A stretch of 64,000 nt of DNA from Clostridiaceae bacterium BL-3 (GTDB lineage Bacteria; Bacillota; Clostridia; Clostridiales; Clostridiaceae), in the NCBI GenBank assembly GCA_902809985.1, contig CADDXC010000001.1, forward strand, positions 1,612,001-1,676,000. Direction: 5' to 3'. Below, one piece after another: positions 45,575 to 55,131 of this stretch. Position numbers and translations under genes: made by a program. Position 1 is the stretch's first letter. Every line of letters begins with the position of its first letter. A model generated the notes under the pieces. That model was not told the DNA's origin. It ran no database searches and saw only the letters and a program-made list of their open reading frames with translations.

Positions 45575-46594
45575 ATGAGTTCCCTAAAAGATTTTTTTTC
45601 AAAAGATTCCATAAAAAGAATACTTTTTTTTATTGCTATACTTCTCTTTTTCTATTGGTCTAAATCCGTGTTTGACATATTCTTACTTACTTTCTTATTT
45701 TCCTATATAATGAACAGCCTTCAAAATCTGATATTAAGAAAGGTCCATAAAGTAACTGTAGCAAAAGAGAAATTTATTACTGTAATTTTATATACACTCT
45801 TATTTGTATCCATAGTATTAATTGTTGTAAAATTAGTTCCACAGCTTATAAATCAGACAAAATATATAATAAATAATATATCAGATTTTCAAATAAATTC
45901 GAAATCTTATTCAAATACGGTCCAAGGCTATTTAATAAACATGCTAAGTGAAATAGATATAAAAAGTTATTTGAAATCAGGATTCAATATATCTATACAG
46001 CTTGCTGCAAATATAGGAAAATGGAGTCTTAACACTTTTATTTCCATAATGCTCAGTTTATTTTTTATGCTGGAAAAACATAAAATTATTTCCTTCTTAA
46101 AAAAATTCAAACACAGTAAGATATCTGGATTATATGAATATCTATGTTTCTTTGGGGAAAATTTTTTAAATACTTTTGGTAAGGTAATTCAGGCTCAGAT
46201 CTTAATAGCCTTTTTCAATACCATTGTATCTATAATAATGCTTTCCATATTGAATTTTCCTCAGCTGGTAACTATTGGCTTTATGATATTCATATTGAGC
46301 TTAATACCAATAGCCGGAGTGATAATATCCCTTATTCCATTGTGTATTATTGCCTTTAGCATAGGTGGCTTTACTAAAGTGGTATATGTATTGATCATGA
46401 TTGCAATAATTCATGCTATTGAAAGCTATATCTTGAATCCTAAACTGATGTCTTCTAAAGTACAGCTTCCTATATTTTTTACCTTTATAGTGCTGATAGT
46501 TTCTGAACACCTTATGGGTATATGGGGTCTTCTCATAGGTATACCCCTGTTTATTTTCATATTGAATCTTCTAGGTGTAAAAACTGACGAATAG
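45575..46594 (+). CDS. AI-2E family transporter (UPF0118 membrane protein)
   Basis: The 339-residue multipass protein has the family pattern: early spans (IKRILFFIAILLFFYWSKS), a central amphipathic region (about 100-150), and later conserved IPIAGVIISLIPLCII and GIWGLLIGIPLFIFIL. The family includes putative exporters of AI-2 and Na+/H+ antiporters; the substrate cannot be told from sequence. Upstream AAGGAGATATG is a good ribosome site. It is monocistronic on the plus strand. Confidence 0.85.
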   Translation: MSSLKDFFSKDSIKRILFFIAILLFFYWSKSVFDIFLLTFLFSYIMNSLQNLILRKVHKVTVAKEKFITVILYTLLFVSIVLIVVKLVPQLINQTKYIINNISDFQINSKSYSNTVQGYLINMLSEIDIKSYLKSGFNISIQLAANIGKWSLNTFISIMLSLFFMLEKHKIISFLKKFKHSKISGLYEYLCFFGENFLNTFGKVIQAQILIAFFNTIVSIIMLSILNFPQLVTIGFMIFILSLIPIAGVIISLIPLCIIAFSIGGFTKVVYVLIMIAIIHAIESYILNPKLMSSKVQLPIFFTFIVLIVSEHLMGIWGLLIGIPLFIFILNLLGVKTDE

Positions 46595-46613
46595 CAATTT
46601 CCATATATAAAAT

Positions 46614-46662
46614 AAAGATGGATTTTTCCGAAAAATAATTTCTGGAAAAATCCATCTTTTTT
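46614..46662. terminator. Bidirectional terminator between AI-2E and MOSC genes
   Basis: AAAGATGGATTTTTCC and GGAAAAATCCATCTTT are perfect 16-base arms around a 14-base loop, followed by T6 on the plus strand. It separates two convergent genes. Confidence 0.85.
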
Positions 46663-46668
46663 ACTCAT

Positions 46669-47121
46669 TTACTTTTTAACTAAATCTATAGGATCTCCCT
46701 CACCTATCCATCCATCTTTAACTACTTTGGCGAACACACCTTCTCTGGGCATGATACAATCCCCCACCTGTTTACGTATGGCACATCCACTGTGACATTC
46801 TTTTCCAATCTGTGTAATCTCCAAAAGCACTTCCCCTACTTTGAGTACAGTTCCCACTGGAAGTTCATATAAAACGATACCTTCCGTAGTAAGGTTTTCT
46901 GCAAATTTTCCACTGGATAAACCTTTCACTCCGAGGGATTTCATCTTATCAATGCTCTCTTTTCCAAGTAGACTTACCTGTCTATGCCAATTTCCAGCAT
47001 GAGCGTCATTTTCCAATCCATTATTTTGCCTGAATAATCCCTTACCTATAGGTTTTTTTATTTCTCCTTTTTTTTCACTTATGTTTACCGAAACAACCTT
47101 TGCCATAGTTTCTTTCTTCAT
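46669..47121 (-). CDS. MOSC-domain protein
   Basis: The 150-residue single-domain protein contains NDAHAGNWHRQVSLL, FAENLTTEGI and the conserved cysteine region GKECHSGCAI. MOSC domains bind the molybdenum cofactor sulfur carrier or transfer sulfur to the cofactor. Stand-alone bacterial forms are often linked to moa/mog genes, as here. An ATG at 47106 (MAKVVSVNI) is an alternative start. It is the last gene of the mogA-moaC-MOSC operon. Confidence 0.88.
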   Translation of the reverse strand: MKKETMAKVVSVNISEKKGEIKKPIGKGLFRQNNGLENDAHAGNWHRQVSLLGKESIDKMKSLGVKGLSSGKFAENLTTEGIVLYELPVGTVLKVGEVLLEITQIGKECHSGCAIRKQVGDCIMPREGVFAKVVKDGWIGEGDPIDLVKK

Positions 47122-47137
47122 CTCCTACAGAACATAT

Positions 47138-47614
47138 TTAAAGTTTTCTTTTAAATAGACCAGACTTACCTCCACTTTTTTCAACAAGCATTATATCCGA
47201 TATTACCATTCCCCTGTCCACAGCCTTACACATGTCATATACGGTAAGAGCTGCTGTACTGGCTGCCACCAATGCTTCCATTTCAACTCCCGTTTTTCCA
47301 GAAATTTTTGCAGAAGCCTCTATGTCAATTTTGGACTTTTCAAAATCCAGTGTAAATTTTATGTCACACCCTGTTATATTTAAAGAATGACACATTGGAA
47401 TTATATTGGCAGTATTCTTTGCGGCCATAATCCCTGCCACCTGGGCTACCGATAAAACATCACCTTTTTTTGCCTTTCCCTCTGCTACAATGGATAATGT
47501 CTCTTTTTTCATATATACGGAAGCTATAGCTACCGCATATCTTTTTGTATTTTCCTTTTCGCTTACATCTACCATTCTCGCTCTACCCTGTTTATTTATA
47601 TGTGTCAACTCCAT
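47138..47614 (-). CDS. moaC: Cyclic pyranopterin monophosphate synthase MoaC
   Basis: The 158-residue protein has the MoaC landmarks ARMVDVSEKENTKR, KGDVLSVAQVAGIMAAK, PMCHSLNITG, SGKTGVEMEALVAAS and YDMCKAVDRGM. MoaC converts the MoaA product into cyclic pyranopterin monophosphate in molybdopterin synthesis. It lies between the mogA-like and MOSC genes with 16-18-base gaps. moaA, moaD/E and moeA are absent from the window and must be encoded elsewhere. Confidence 0.95.
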   Translation of the reverse strand: MELTHINKQGRARMVDVSEKENTKRYAVAIASVYMKKETLSIVAEGKAKKGDVLSVAQVAGIMAAKNTANIIPMCHSLNITGCDIKFTLDFEKSKIDIEASAKISGKTGVEMEALVAASTAALTVYDMCKAVDRGMVISDIMLVEKSGGKSGLFKRKL

Positions 47615-47632
47615 AAGCTATTCTCCCTTTCT

Positions 47633-48127
47633 TCATTTTCTCTCACCACATTCAGAATCCCAGCCCATCAATATGTCAATACCATGGGGTAGTGCAGGCA
47701 ATATGAATTGAAGATTCTCCGCTGCCCCCTTAGGGCTTCCAGGCAGATTTACAATCAATGTACTTTTTCTTATGCCACACACTGATCTGGAAAGCATGGC
47801 CTTTGGAGTTATCTCCATAGATTTCATTCTCATAGCCTCTGCTACTCCCGGCACATTTTTTTCTATAACTTTTAAAGTAGCCTCTGGAGTAACATCTCTA
47901 GGTGAAAAGCCTGTCCCACCATTTGTAAGTACTAAATTTACTTTCAGCTCATCACAAACATAACACAATTCACTTTCTATATCCTCAATTTCATCAGGTA
48001 TTATTTTGTAATATACAATGTTGTATTTAGACTTATCCAAAATATTTTTTATTTCAGGTCCAGTTTTATCGATTCTCTTCCCCTGTGACCCCTTATCACT
48101 TATTGTAATTACAGCAGTTTCTATCAT
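47633..48127 (-). CDS. mogA: Molybdopterin adenylyltransferase (MogA/MoaB family)
   Basis: The 164-residue protein shows TISDKGSQGKRIDKTGP, LVLTNGGTGFSPRDVTPEAT (the molybdopterin-binding loop) and LIVNLPGSPKGAAENL. The family adenylylates molybdopterin before metal insertion. It is the first gene of the three-gene operon with moaC and a MOSC protein. MogA and MoaB are hard to tell apart by eye. Confidence 0.9.
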   Translation of the reverse strand: MIETAVITISDKGSQGKRIDKTGPEIKNILDKSKYNIVYYKIIPDEIEDIESELCYVCDELKVNLVLTNGGTGFSPRDVTPEATLKVIEKNVPGVAEAMRMKSMEITPKAMLSRSVCGIRKSTLIVNLPGSPKGAAENLQFILPALPHGIDILMGWDSECGERK

Positions 48128-48202
48128 AGTATAACCTAAAAGGTTTTCAGCTCCTTTCCCAGCTAATCCTTAAAATCATAACATTCTCTTATTTATTATT
48201 GG

Positions 48203-48481
48203 CTATTTTTTAATTTCATCATAATCCACATCTACAATTTTCTCACGTGAGATGTCAAAAGGTATATCTTCCTTTTTTCTTATATTATTTACGTTTTTAT
48301 GCCTGAATTTATCTATTTTTCTATTTTTAAAATATTTCTTCACCTTAAAGAAAGCAAATACAGCAACACCAGTTATCACAACTAAAGGTATTATCCTTAT
48401 GAATATAAATACAGCAGCTAATGCCAACAAAACCTTGCAAACCAAAGAAAAATTTTTAAATATAAAATCCATATTACTCAT
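48203..48481 (-). CDS. Small membrane-anchored protein of unknown function
   Basis: The protein has 92 residues, or 89 from the better placed ATG at 48472. It has one or two adjacent hydrophobic segments (about 12-46) and a basic then acidic cytoplasmic tail (KVKKYFKNRKIDKF; ISREKIVDVDYDEIKK). I recognise no family. It lies between mogA and the DtxR-type regulator on the same strand. Confidence 0.6.
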   Translation of the reverse strand: MSNMDFIFKNFSLVCKVLLALAAVFIFIRIIPLVVITGVAVFAFFKVKKYFKNRKIDKFRHKNVNNIRKKEDIPFDISREKIVDVDYDEIKK

Positions 48482-48555
48482 CCCTTTATACCTTTATAAT
48501 TATTATTATAAATTGATTATATCATAAAATAAGTTTTAATAAAGTATTGTATCTT

Positions 48556-49044
48556 TCATTTAGAATTCTTATTTAAGATAGCTCTTTTATTTCTAAAGGT
48601 TATAAAATCTTCAATTACATCAGGTCTTGTATGCACAAAGTCTATAAAATCCTTTAAATGCATTATAGTTTGATTGTTTATGGTATGCTCCACTTTTTCT
48701 GTTTGTTCTAATACATTTTCCGATATGCCAATAACTTTTAAAAAACTTTCCACAATATTATGCCTGTTCAGCAAATACTGTCCCATATTCTTGCCCTCTT
48801 CTGTGAGAATTATTATACCATATTTCTCATATTTTATAAATTTTAACTCAGCAAGTTTCTGAATCATCTTTGTAGCCGAAGGAGGCTGCACATTCAAGGC
48901 CTTTGCCAGTTCATGAATCCTTGTAAAACCTTCTTTATAAGCTAATCTATAAGTCATTTCAAGATAATCTTCCATAGATGCTGTCAAAACATCATATTCC
49001 TTTTTCATATATTCACTAAAAGTAAAAAAATCTCCATCTGTCAT
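48556..49044 (-). CDS. DtxR/MntR-family metal-dependent regulator
   Basis: The 162-residue protein has a short N-terminal extension (about 1-20), then the DtxR winged helix (MEDYLEMTYRLAYKEGF, RIHELAKALNVQPPSATKMI) and a metal-binding dimerisation part with HNIVESFLKVIGIS, EKVEHTINNQTIMHL. There is no C-terminal SH3-like domain, so it is nearer to MntR/TroR-type two-domain regulators. It presumably represses metal uptake genes when Mn2+ or Fe2+ is abundant. No transporter gene is adjacent. Confidence 0.88.
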   Translation of the reverse strand: MTDGDFFTFSEYMKKEYDVLTASMEDYLEMTYRLAYKEGFTRIHELAKALNVQPPSATKMIQKLAELKFIKYEKYGIIILTEEGKNMGQYLLNRHNIVESFLKVIGISENVLEQTEKVEHTINNQTIMHLKDFIDFVHTRPDVIEDFITFRNKRAILNKNSK

Positions 49045-49063
49045 ATTATTCTCCTACAAATTG

Positions 49064-49195
49064 CTATTTTTTATGAATATTCCGTATTTCTTCAATAAAT
49101 TCTCTTACATCACACCACACCAGAATTAATAAACTCAAAGGTATAATACATATAAATATAACAAAAATGATCTGTAATATATTTTCTATCAACAT
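49064..49195 (-). CDS. Untracked 43-residue membrane peptide before the DtxR-type gene
   Basis: A minus-strand frame from ATG 49195 reads MLIENILQIIFVIFICIIPL, then SLLILVWCDVREFIEE and a charged end before TAG. It has one hydrophobic span and a charged C-terminal helix. A strong GGGGAGGAG lies about 28 bases upstream, and in the same frame an ATT codon stands 4 bases after it, which would give about 50 residues. The start is therefore unclear. It ends 19 bases before the DtxR-type start and is probably co-transcribed. Function unknown. Confidence 0.5.
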   Translation of the reverse strand: MLIENILQIIFVIFICIIPLSLLILVWCDVREFIEEIRNIHKK

Positions 49196-49439
49196 AACTG
49201 ATTTTTCAGTTTCAAAAATGAAACTCCTCCCCACTACAGCCGGCTAAATAATTCATAAATAAAATATGTCCATTAAAATAAAAAATTATATATGTACTAT
49301 TTATAAATAATATGCTTTAAATTTTTTACATATACTAATTAATACAGTTTTACTAAAATATTATCTTCATATCTATATAATATGATATAATCATAATTAC
49401 AAGACGATCTAACTTTATATCTAGGGGGAATACAATCAA

Positions 49440-50273
49440 ATGGAAACTTTTTTTACTACTAAGCAATCAGAGGCATTTACCTCCATAGCTCCTTTTTTAC
49501 AAAATTTTTTCAAAGAGGACATCTTGATATCCACTTCTGACACTGAAAAATATACATATATATTTGGAAATGAAAAATTCAATTTAAATGTAAAACCTGG
49601 CGATAAAATAACAAATTCAGGTTCTGATTACACTGCAATGAAATCCAAAAAAATTGCCACAGAACGAATTCCAGAAAAAATTTTCGGGAAAGAAGTTGAA
49701 TCCACGTCCATTCCAGTTATAGATGATAAAGGTATAGTAGTAGGATCTGCCGCAATAGTAAAAGATTTAAGCAGAAGTTATAAAATATCTAATTTATCAC
49801 AATCTCTTTCAGATGCATTATCTAAAATCAGTGAATCTACCAACAGCATGTCAATAGATATACAAGCTATGGCAAAAACTAACAGCAGCATAAAGAGCAG
49901 CATTGAAGATACAAAAAATCAATCCAGTGAAACAGATGAAATATTGGCGTTTGTAAAAAATATAGCCAATCAAACTAATTTACTTGGCCTAAATGCTTCT
50001 ATAGAAGCTGCCCGGGCTGGGGAATATGGTAAGGGATTTGATGTAGTAGCCCATGAAATTAGAAAGCTATCCTCTTCCAGTTCAGATTCTCTAAAAGAAA
50101 TTGACGAGATTTTAAAAAAGATTCAATATTCCATATCGGATATATACAAAAATATGAATAGTATAAACGGTACCTTCAACGATGAAGTTTCAAAATTTGA
50201 AGACATAAATGCCATTTTACAAGAACTCTCAGCCAGTTCTCAAATATTAAAAGATATCGCCAACAATTATTAA
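49440..50273 (+). CDS. Soluble methyl-accepting chemotaxis-type receptor
   Basis: The 277-residue protein has no membrane span. A compact N-terminal sensor (about 1-115, PAS/cache-like with [15 protein letters not shown]) is followed by a helical signalling region with the CheA-interacting hairpin [20 protein letters not shown] and [15 protein letters not shown]. Short cytosolic receptors of this shape sense intracellular metabolic or redox state. RBS AGGGGGAATACAATCAA precedes the ATG. The methylation helices are short, so adaptation may be limited. Confidence 0.88.
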   Translation: METFFTTKQSEAFTSIAPFLQNFFKEDILISTSDTEKYTYIFGNEKFNLNVKPGDKITNSGSDYTAMKSKKIATERIPEKIFGKEVESTSIPVIDDKGIVVGSAAIVKDLSRSYKISNLSQSLSDALSKISESTNSMSIDIQAMAKTNSSIKSSIEDTKNQSSETDEILAFVKNIANQTNLLGLNASIEAARAGEYGKGFDVVAHEIRKLSSSSSDSLKEIDEILKKIQYSISDIYKNMNSINGTFNDEVSKFEDINAILQELSASSQILKDIANNY

Positions 50274-50296
50274 AACGGAATATAGCAGATAAAATA

Positions 50297-50338
50297 CCAC
50301 ATCATAGAAAAATTAACTATGATGTGGTTTATTTTTTT
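50297..50338 (+). terminator. Terminator of the chemotaxis receptor gene
   Basis: CCACATCATAG and CTATGATGTGG are perfect 11-base arms around a 9-base loop, followed by TTTATTTTTTT. Confidence 0.85.
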
Positions 50339-50357
50339 ACTTACTGCAATACCCTTT

Positions 50358-52250
50358 TCATTTTTTTTGGCTGAACTCACTTATCAGATTATGATTCTGC
50401 AGATCATCCGAATACTGCAGTTCTTTTGTATACTCGTCCTTTTCCTTCTTCAGTTTTTCTGTCTCATTTACTTTAGTCCCAGATTTCAAATCATAGTAAG
50501 TGTTTGACCAGGATACATATAAGTTTTGTCCATCTATGAAAGAACCATTTCTAAAAATAACTTTCTGGCTGTTTCCGTTTAGCATGTCTTTACCAAACAT
50601 ATAATTTTTGGGTAAATTATACATATTAGCCAGTGTAGGGTATAAATCCATCTGGCAGGTATACCTATGGTTTACCCCTGCATACTCATCATTTGGAAAA
50701 TGAAGCAATAAAGGTACTTTTTGATATTTAAACCAGGTATAATCATCGCTGCTGCTTTCATTTTCAAATTTAAAAAGCTGCTGGGCATTGTCTTTGGGAA
50801 TGGCAAAATGATCTCCATACAAGGCTATAATAGAGTTTTGCATTATCCCATCTTTCTCAAGATTATCTAAAAATTTCCCAAGTTGTGCATCTGTATAGTG
50901 TATGGCTTTTAAATATTTTCCAATAAATGTTCCCTCATATTCGCCCACATTAAAATCTCCATATTTATCTACTGCTTCATAGGGGAAATGGCTCGTTAAT
51001 GTGACTAAAAAAGAATAATAGGGCTGTTTGAAATTCTTCATTTTTTCCAGTGATTGATTTAAAAAGGATTTATCGCTTAACCCTAATCCTATTTTTTCAT
51101 CTACATTAAAACTATGTTCCCCAAAGAAATCGTCAAAACTCTGAGCTTTATACATAACATTTCTGTTCCAAAATCCCTCACTATTACCATGTAAAGCTGC
51201 AGTATAATAATTTTTATCCTTCAGTGCAGCTGCCAGGGAATCATATTTGTTACCACTGTAAGTATAATAGGCAGCCCCGGACTGTGCTGGGTAAAGTGAA
51301 TTGTTGGACATAAGCTCTGCATCTGATGTATTTCCTCCTGCAACCTGATAATAGTAATTGTCAAAATACATGCATTTATTTACCCATTTATTCAAATTTG
51401 GGGTAATTTCCTGACCATTTACCTTTTGATTTATCACAAAACCCTGCAGTGCTTCTACCTGAATCACTATCAGGTTTTTTCCCTCTCCTATGCCCTTAAA
51501 ATTACTTTCCTCCGTAGAACTATTGTTTTTCTGTAAAAATGCTTTGATATCTTTTACCCTTTCCTCAGGCAAGTCTTTTGAATTTTTTACAGCATTGTTT
51601 ATATAATTATAAGAATCTACCAAATGAAAATCTATATTTCCTATCATATTGGTTAAATATATTCTATTGCTCATAGCTGTAAGCAGTGTAGGCTGTTCTT
51701 TAGAAACCCTGTAAAAAACACCGGCATTTATTCCAATTCCCAATGCAAATATTATTAAAAAGCTCAATATTCTTTTAGGTAGAGGCTTCGAATTTTTTCT
51801 CCTCTTTTTATAAATTCTTCCTAAAGGAAGTAAAATAAACAAGTCCAAAAAATAATAAAGGTCTTTTGCACTAGCCACACTGCCTACACTTGATGACACT
51901 CCCTGTAATAATTTAGCATTCCTTATAGCAGCCACTGTGGTTATATCCTTGAAATATCTATAATACATCAAATCTGCCACAAGTATTGCACTTAACACAA
52001 TATCGACTATGTATAAAAAACTAGTCCTATTTTTTTCTTTAAAAAGAAATGAAAAACTTATTAATATCAATATTGATGCAGCTATTGGGAAAATCACAGA
52101 CTTGTCCATATAGCCTGAAGATATGCTCTTTTCATAGGAGATAAGTTTTACATAAACTATGCTAAAAAATAAAATAACATCTATATTATTAGCCAATAAA
52201 TTAAATAATCCATCAAACATTCTTCTGTTTTTAACATGTATAAACCTCAT
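50358..52250 (-). CDS. LTA synthase-family membrane sulfatase
   Basis: The 630-residue protein has about five membrane spans in the first 200 residues and then an extracellular sulfatase/phosphoglycerol transferase domain: NLIVIQVEALQGFVIN, GGNTSDAELMSNNSLYP with the catalytic Thr, AALHGNSEGFWNRN, and FYSFLVTLTSHFPYE-like core. LtaS polymerises glycerolphosphate onto lipoteichoic acid, and YqgS/YvgJ-type relatives prime or modify it. A monocistronic gene 142 bases downstream of the histidine kinase gene on the same strand. Confidence 0.9.
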   Translation of the reverse strand: MRFIHVKNRRMFDGLFNLLANNIDVILFFSIVYVKLISYEKSISSGYMDKSVIFPIAASILILISFSFLFKEKNRTSFLYIVDIVLSAILVADLMYYRYFKDITTVAAIRNAKLLQGVSSSVGSVASAKDLYYFLDLFILLPLGRIYKKRRKNSKPLPKRILSFLIIFALGIGINAGVFYRVSKEQPTLLTAMSNRIYLTNMIGNIDFHLVDSYNYINNAVKNSKDLPEERVKDIKAFLQKNNSSTEESNFKGIGEGKNLIVIQVEALQGFVINQKVNGQEITPNLNKWVNKCMYFDNYYYQVAGGNTSDAELMSNNSLYPAQSGAAYYTYSGNKYDSLAAALKDKNYYTAALHGNSEGFWNRNVMYKAQSFDDFFGEHSFNVDEKIGLGLSDKSFLNQSLEKMKNFKQPYYSFLVTLTSHFPYEAVDKYGDFNVGEYEGTFIGKYLKAIHYTDAQLGKFLDNLEKDGIMQNSIIALYGDHFAIPKDNAQQLFKFENESSSDDYTWFKYQKVPLLLHFPNDEYAGVNHRYTCQMDLYPTLANMYNLPKNYMFGKDMLNGNSQKVIFRNGSFIDGQNLYVSWSNTYYDLKSGTKVNETEKLKKEKDEYTKELQYSDDLQNHNLISEFSQKK

Positions 52251-52391
52251 TTTATTTCCTCTCTTCTAAGCAATCACTTTAAATATAAGTTAGATCTTAG
52301 ATTATATTTTATATCATTTACGTGACACTTAAATGACAGGTTTTTTAACATTCTGTTAACAAATTCATAATCTATTATTAATAAAAGCTTC

Positions 52392-53924
52392 TTATTCATG
52401 TATTTTATGCATAACAAAATAAAATATAACCCCTTTATCTGTATTTCTTACACCATATTTGTAACCGTGCAATTCCAATATATTTTTAACTATGGCAAGA
52501 CCAATGCCAGTACCGCCTAATTCCCTGTTTCTGGACTTATCTATTTTATAAAAATTGTTCCATATCTTATCCATATCTTCTTCTGGTATATTCTTTCCAG
52601 TATTTTCTACAGATATAATAACCTCATTTCCACTTTCTGTCATGGAAAAGTTTATATTTCCACTCTCTTCTGTATTTTTTATAGCATTGGTAGTAAAATT
52701 GACCATAACCTGTTCCATTTTATTCCAGTCAGCATACACCTTAACATTCTTCAGCATTTTAAAATCGACTCTTATATTTTTATCTTTTATAATCTTTAAA
52801 AATTTTCTGGATGCAGAAATTATGAGTTCATCCATAAAAAATATCTCCTTATCCAATTTAATCGTACCGGATTCAAGGTGAGATAAATTGAGCATATCTG
52901 CTACCAGATTTGCCATCTTGTTGCTTTCATCTATTATGACATCAATGTAATAGTCCTTTTCATCTGCTTTAAATATATTATCCTTTAACCCCTCCGCATA
53001 TCCCTCTATTAAATTTATTGGAGTTTTAAGTTCATGAGATACGGAAGCCACAAATTCTTTTCTAACTTTTTCTATTCTCCTCTCCCTTTCTATGTCTTTT
53101 TCCAATTTTTCATTGGCCTTTTTAAGTGAAGTTAAAGCTTTATCTAAGTTATCAGATAAAAAGTTCATAGTATTTGCTAAATTTCCTATTTCGTCTTCAT
53201 TTTTAATATCACATTTTTCCGAAAAATCAAGTGACGCCATCTTCTTTGCAGTATCATTTAACTTAACCAGAGGCTTTGATACCATATTTGTATATATAAG
53301 AGAGAGCATGAGTATTAATACTACTGCACCTATATAAAAATATATATAAAATTCTTTTATTACGGAAGATGCTTCATCCACCGGCTGAAGTGAAGTCACT
53401 GCAAATATTATCTCTTCCTTTTTATTGTCTGGAACAGCCGTGAGGATATTTTTTCTCCCATAGATTTCTCTATCAGTAATTACAGTTACAGCTTTATTGT
53501 ATTTTTTCATCTCATTTAAAAGGTTAGAATTTTCTGCCCATTTTACTATAATATCATCTATTATCTTTATTCTAACCGCATCATAATTTTCATTGTTCAA
53601 TTTTGTTATAAATTTTATTTTATCATATTTATCCATTATAACCAATTTAGCATTATTATCTTCTTCAAAACTTCTTATAATATCTATTACTTCATCTTCA
53701 TCCTTTGCCCTATTATAAACTGCTTTAAATTTTTGTGTCTCATTCTGTAAACTTTTTTCCTTCCTATTTATATAGAATTTTCCAAAAAATAACGATTGAA
53801 AAATCAGAGTGCTGCTTATAAAAATTATAAACACCAAAGTGGTTATTATAAATAATTTCCAGGTTATATTTTTTCTTATCTTTAATATAAATCTATTTTC
53901 CCAGAAAATGTTTTTTATCTTCAT
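52392..53924 (-). CDS. Membrane sensor histidine kinase
   Basis: The 510-residue protein has a first span near 23-45, an extracellular sensor of about 140 residues, a second span (about 190-212), HAMP, a coiled coil, then HisKA with phosphoacceptor His in VASVSHELKTPINLIEG and HATPase_c with GGTGIGLAIVKNIL. The start overlaps the response regulator stop by 32 bases. It is an EnvZ/PhoR-class kinase, probably responding to envelope conditions; the adjacent LtaS-like gene is a possible target. Confidence 0.92.
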   Translation of the reverse strand: MKIKNIFWENRFILKIRKNITWKLFIITTLVFIIFISSTLIFQSLFFGKFYINRKEKSLQNETQKFKAVYNRAKDEDEVIDIIRSFEEDNNAKLVIMDKYDKIKFITKLNNENYDAVRIKIIDDIIVKWAENSNLLNEMKKYNKAVTVITDREIYGRKNILTAVPDNKKEEIIFAVTSLQPVDEASSVIKEFYIYFYIGAVVLILMLSLIYTNMVSKPLVKLNDTAKKMASLDFSEKCDIKNEDEIGNLANTMNFLSDNLDKALTSLKKANEKLEKDIERERRIEKVRKEFVASVSHELKTPINLIEGYAEGLKDNIFKADEKDYYIDVIIDESNKMANLVADMLNLSHLESGTIKLDKEIFFMDELIISASRKFLKIIKDKNIRVDFKMLKNVKVYADWNKMEQVMVNFTTNAIKNTEESGNINFSMTESGNEVIISVENTGKNIPEEDMDKIWNNFYKIDKSRNRELGGTGIGLAIVKNILELHGYKYGVRNTDKGVIFYFVMHKIHE

Positions 53925-54600
53925 TATTTTTTACCTCAAATTTATAACCAATTCCCCTGACTGTAGTTATTAAATAGGACTTTACTCCTAATTTTTCTCT
54001 CAATCTTTTAACATGAGTATCTACTGTCCTAAGATCTCCATAGTAGTCCAATCCCCATATAGAATCTAAAATTTTTTCCCTGCTCAAGACTATGTTCTTA
54101 TTTTTTATTAAATAGCACAGCAGTTCAAACTCTTTTGGTGAAAGATATACGGTTTCCCCATCTACTTTTACTTCATGTCCTTCCTCATTTATAAAAATAC
54201 CGCCATAAATATTTTCTCTCACGCTGTCATCTTCATCGTAAACTCTTTTTAAAAGCGCCTTTACCTTAGCTACTAAAATTTTAGGACTTATAGGTTTGGT
54301 AACATAACTGTCTGTACCCAATTGAAATCCCAAAAGTTGATCTTCATCTTCAGCTCTAGCAGTAAGCATAATTATTGGAACATTTGAAATTTTTCTAAGC
54401 TCCTTACAGGCTGCCCATCCATCCATTACAGGCATCATTATATCAAGTACTACCAAATCCACCTGGTTTTTCTTAAATTTTTCAAGCGCATCCCGGCCAT
54501 TTTCCGCCAAAATGACATTCAATCCCTCTCTTTTCAAATATGCCTCTATGAGAACTCTCATCCTCTGTTCATCGTCCACCATCAAAATAGTTCTATTCAT
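53893..54600 (-). CDS. OmpR-family response regulator
   Basis: The 235-residue protein starts MNRTILMVDDEQRMRVLIE at 54600; the extra 18 residues of the open frame read like leader. The receiver domain has DLVVLDIMMPVMDGW with the phosphoacceptor Asp and a VTKPIS lysine. The winged-helix effector contains SPKEFELLCYLIKN and RTVDTHVKRLREKLG. It is co-transcribed with the overlapping kinase gene. Confidence 0.93.
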   Translation of the reverse strand: MNRTILMVDDEQRMRVLIEAYLKREGLNVILAENGRDALEKFKKNQVDLVVLDIMMPVMDGWAACKELRKISNVPIIMLTARAEDEDQLLGFQLGTDSYVTKPISPKILVAKVKALLKRVYDEDDSVRENIYGGIFINEEGHEVKVDGETVYLSPKEFELLCYLIKNKNIVLSREKILDSIWGLDYYGDLRTVDTHVKRLREKLGVKSYLITTVRGIGYKFEVKNNEDKKHFLGK

Positions 54601-54711
54601 CTTATATATATCCCCTAAATATATTATTTTAAAAATACAAATCATTTTATCCATTTACATTAATATAATATAGGAAATAAAATAATTTGTACAGAAATTT
54701 TTATATTATAT

Positions 54712-54742
54712 AAAAAAGAATACCTCAAGATTTATTTTGAGG
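54712..54742 (-). terminator. Terminator of the 88-residue protein gene
   Basis: CCTCAA and TTGAGG arms are followed on the minus strand by TATTCTTTTTTA. It lies 28 bases after the stop at 54770. Confidence 0.7.
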
Positions 54743-54769
54743 CAACTTCTTTTCCAATATTCCAATCCA

Positions 54770-55036
54770 TCAATTTTTTTTATCAATATAGCTATTGTAG
54801 ATATTTTCAAGATATTTTTTGGGTTCAGGCATAGGATAATTCTTCCCTTTTTTCCTCAGTTTTTTATGTTCATCATAACGTTTCACTATCCTATTCCAAT
54901 CTTCAGGATAATTCTGCTTAAACATTCCTATAAATCCCTCTAAGCTGGAATCTTCTTTTAAATCACCAAATATTTTTTCAATTTTATCGGTTTTATCTTT
55001 TATTAGCTGTGATTTTGAAACATGTACTTTTCCCAT
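54770..55036 (-). CDS. Small charged protein of unknown function
   Basis: The 88-residue soluble protein is highly charged and helical (SKSQLIKDKTDKIEKIFGDL, NYPEDWNRIVKRYDEHKK) with a basic GKNYPMPEPKKYLENIY end. I recognise no family. It has its own terminator and a GAGAGGGGTTGG ribosome site, so it is likely to be a real monocistronic gene. Confidence 0.6.
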   Translation of the reverse strand: MGKVHVSKSQLIKDKTDKIEKIFGDLKEDSSLEGFIGMFKQNYPEDWNRIVKRYDEHKKLRKKGKNYPMPEPKKYLENIYNSYIDKKN

Positions 55037-55131
55037 AATATAACCAACCCCTCTCTATATTTTATATTCTCCCCCTTTTACATAAATCCTTCAAATATTT
55101 ATAAAATTTAAATTATTATTAATAATTTGGA

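Noticed and set aside
48203-49195. A metal uptake operon around the DtxR-type regulator
   Set aside because: No ZIP, NRAMP, FeoB or metal ABC genes are adjacent; only small unknown membrane proteins are seen.
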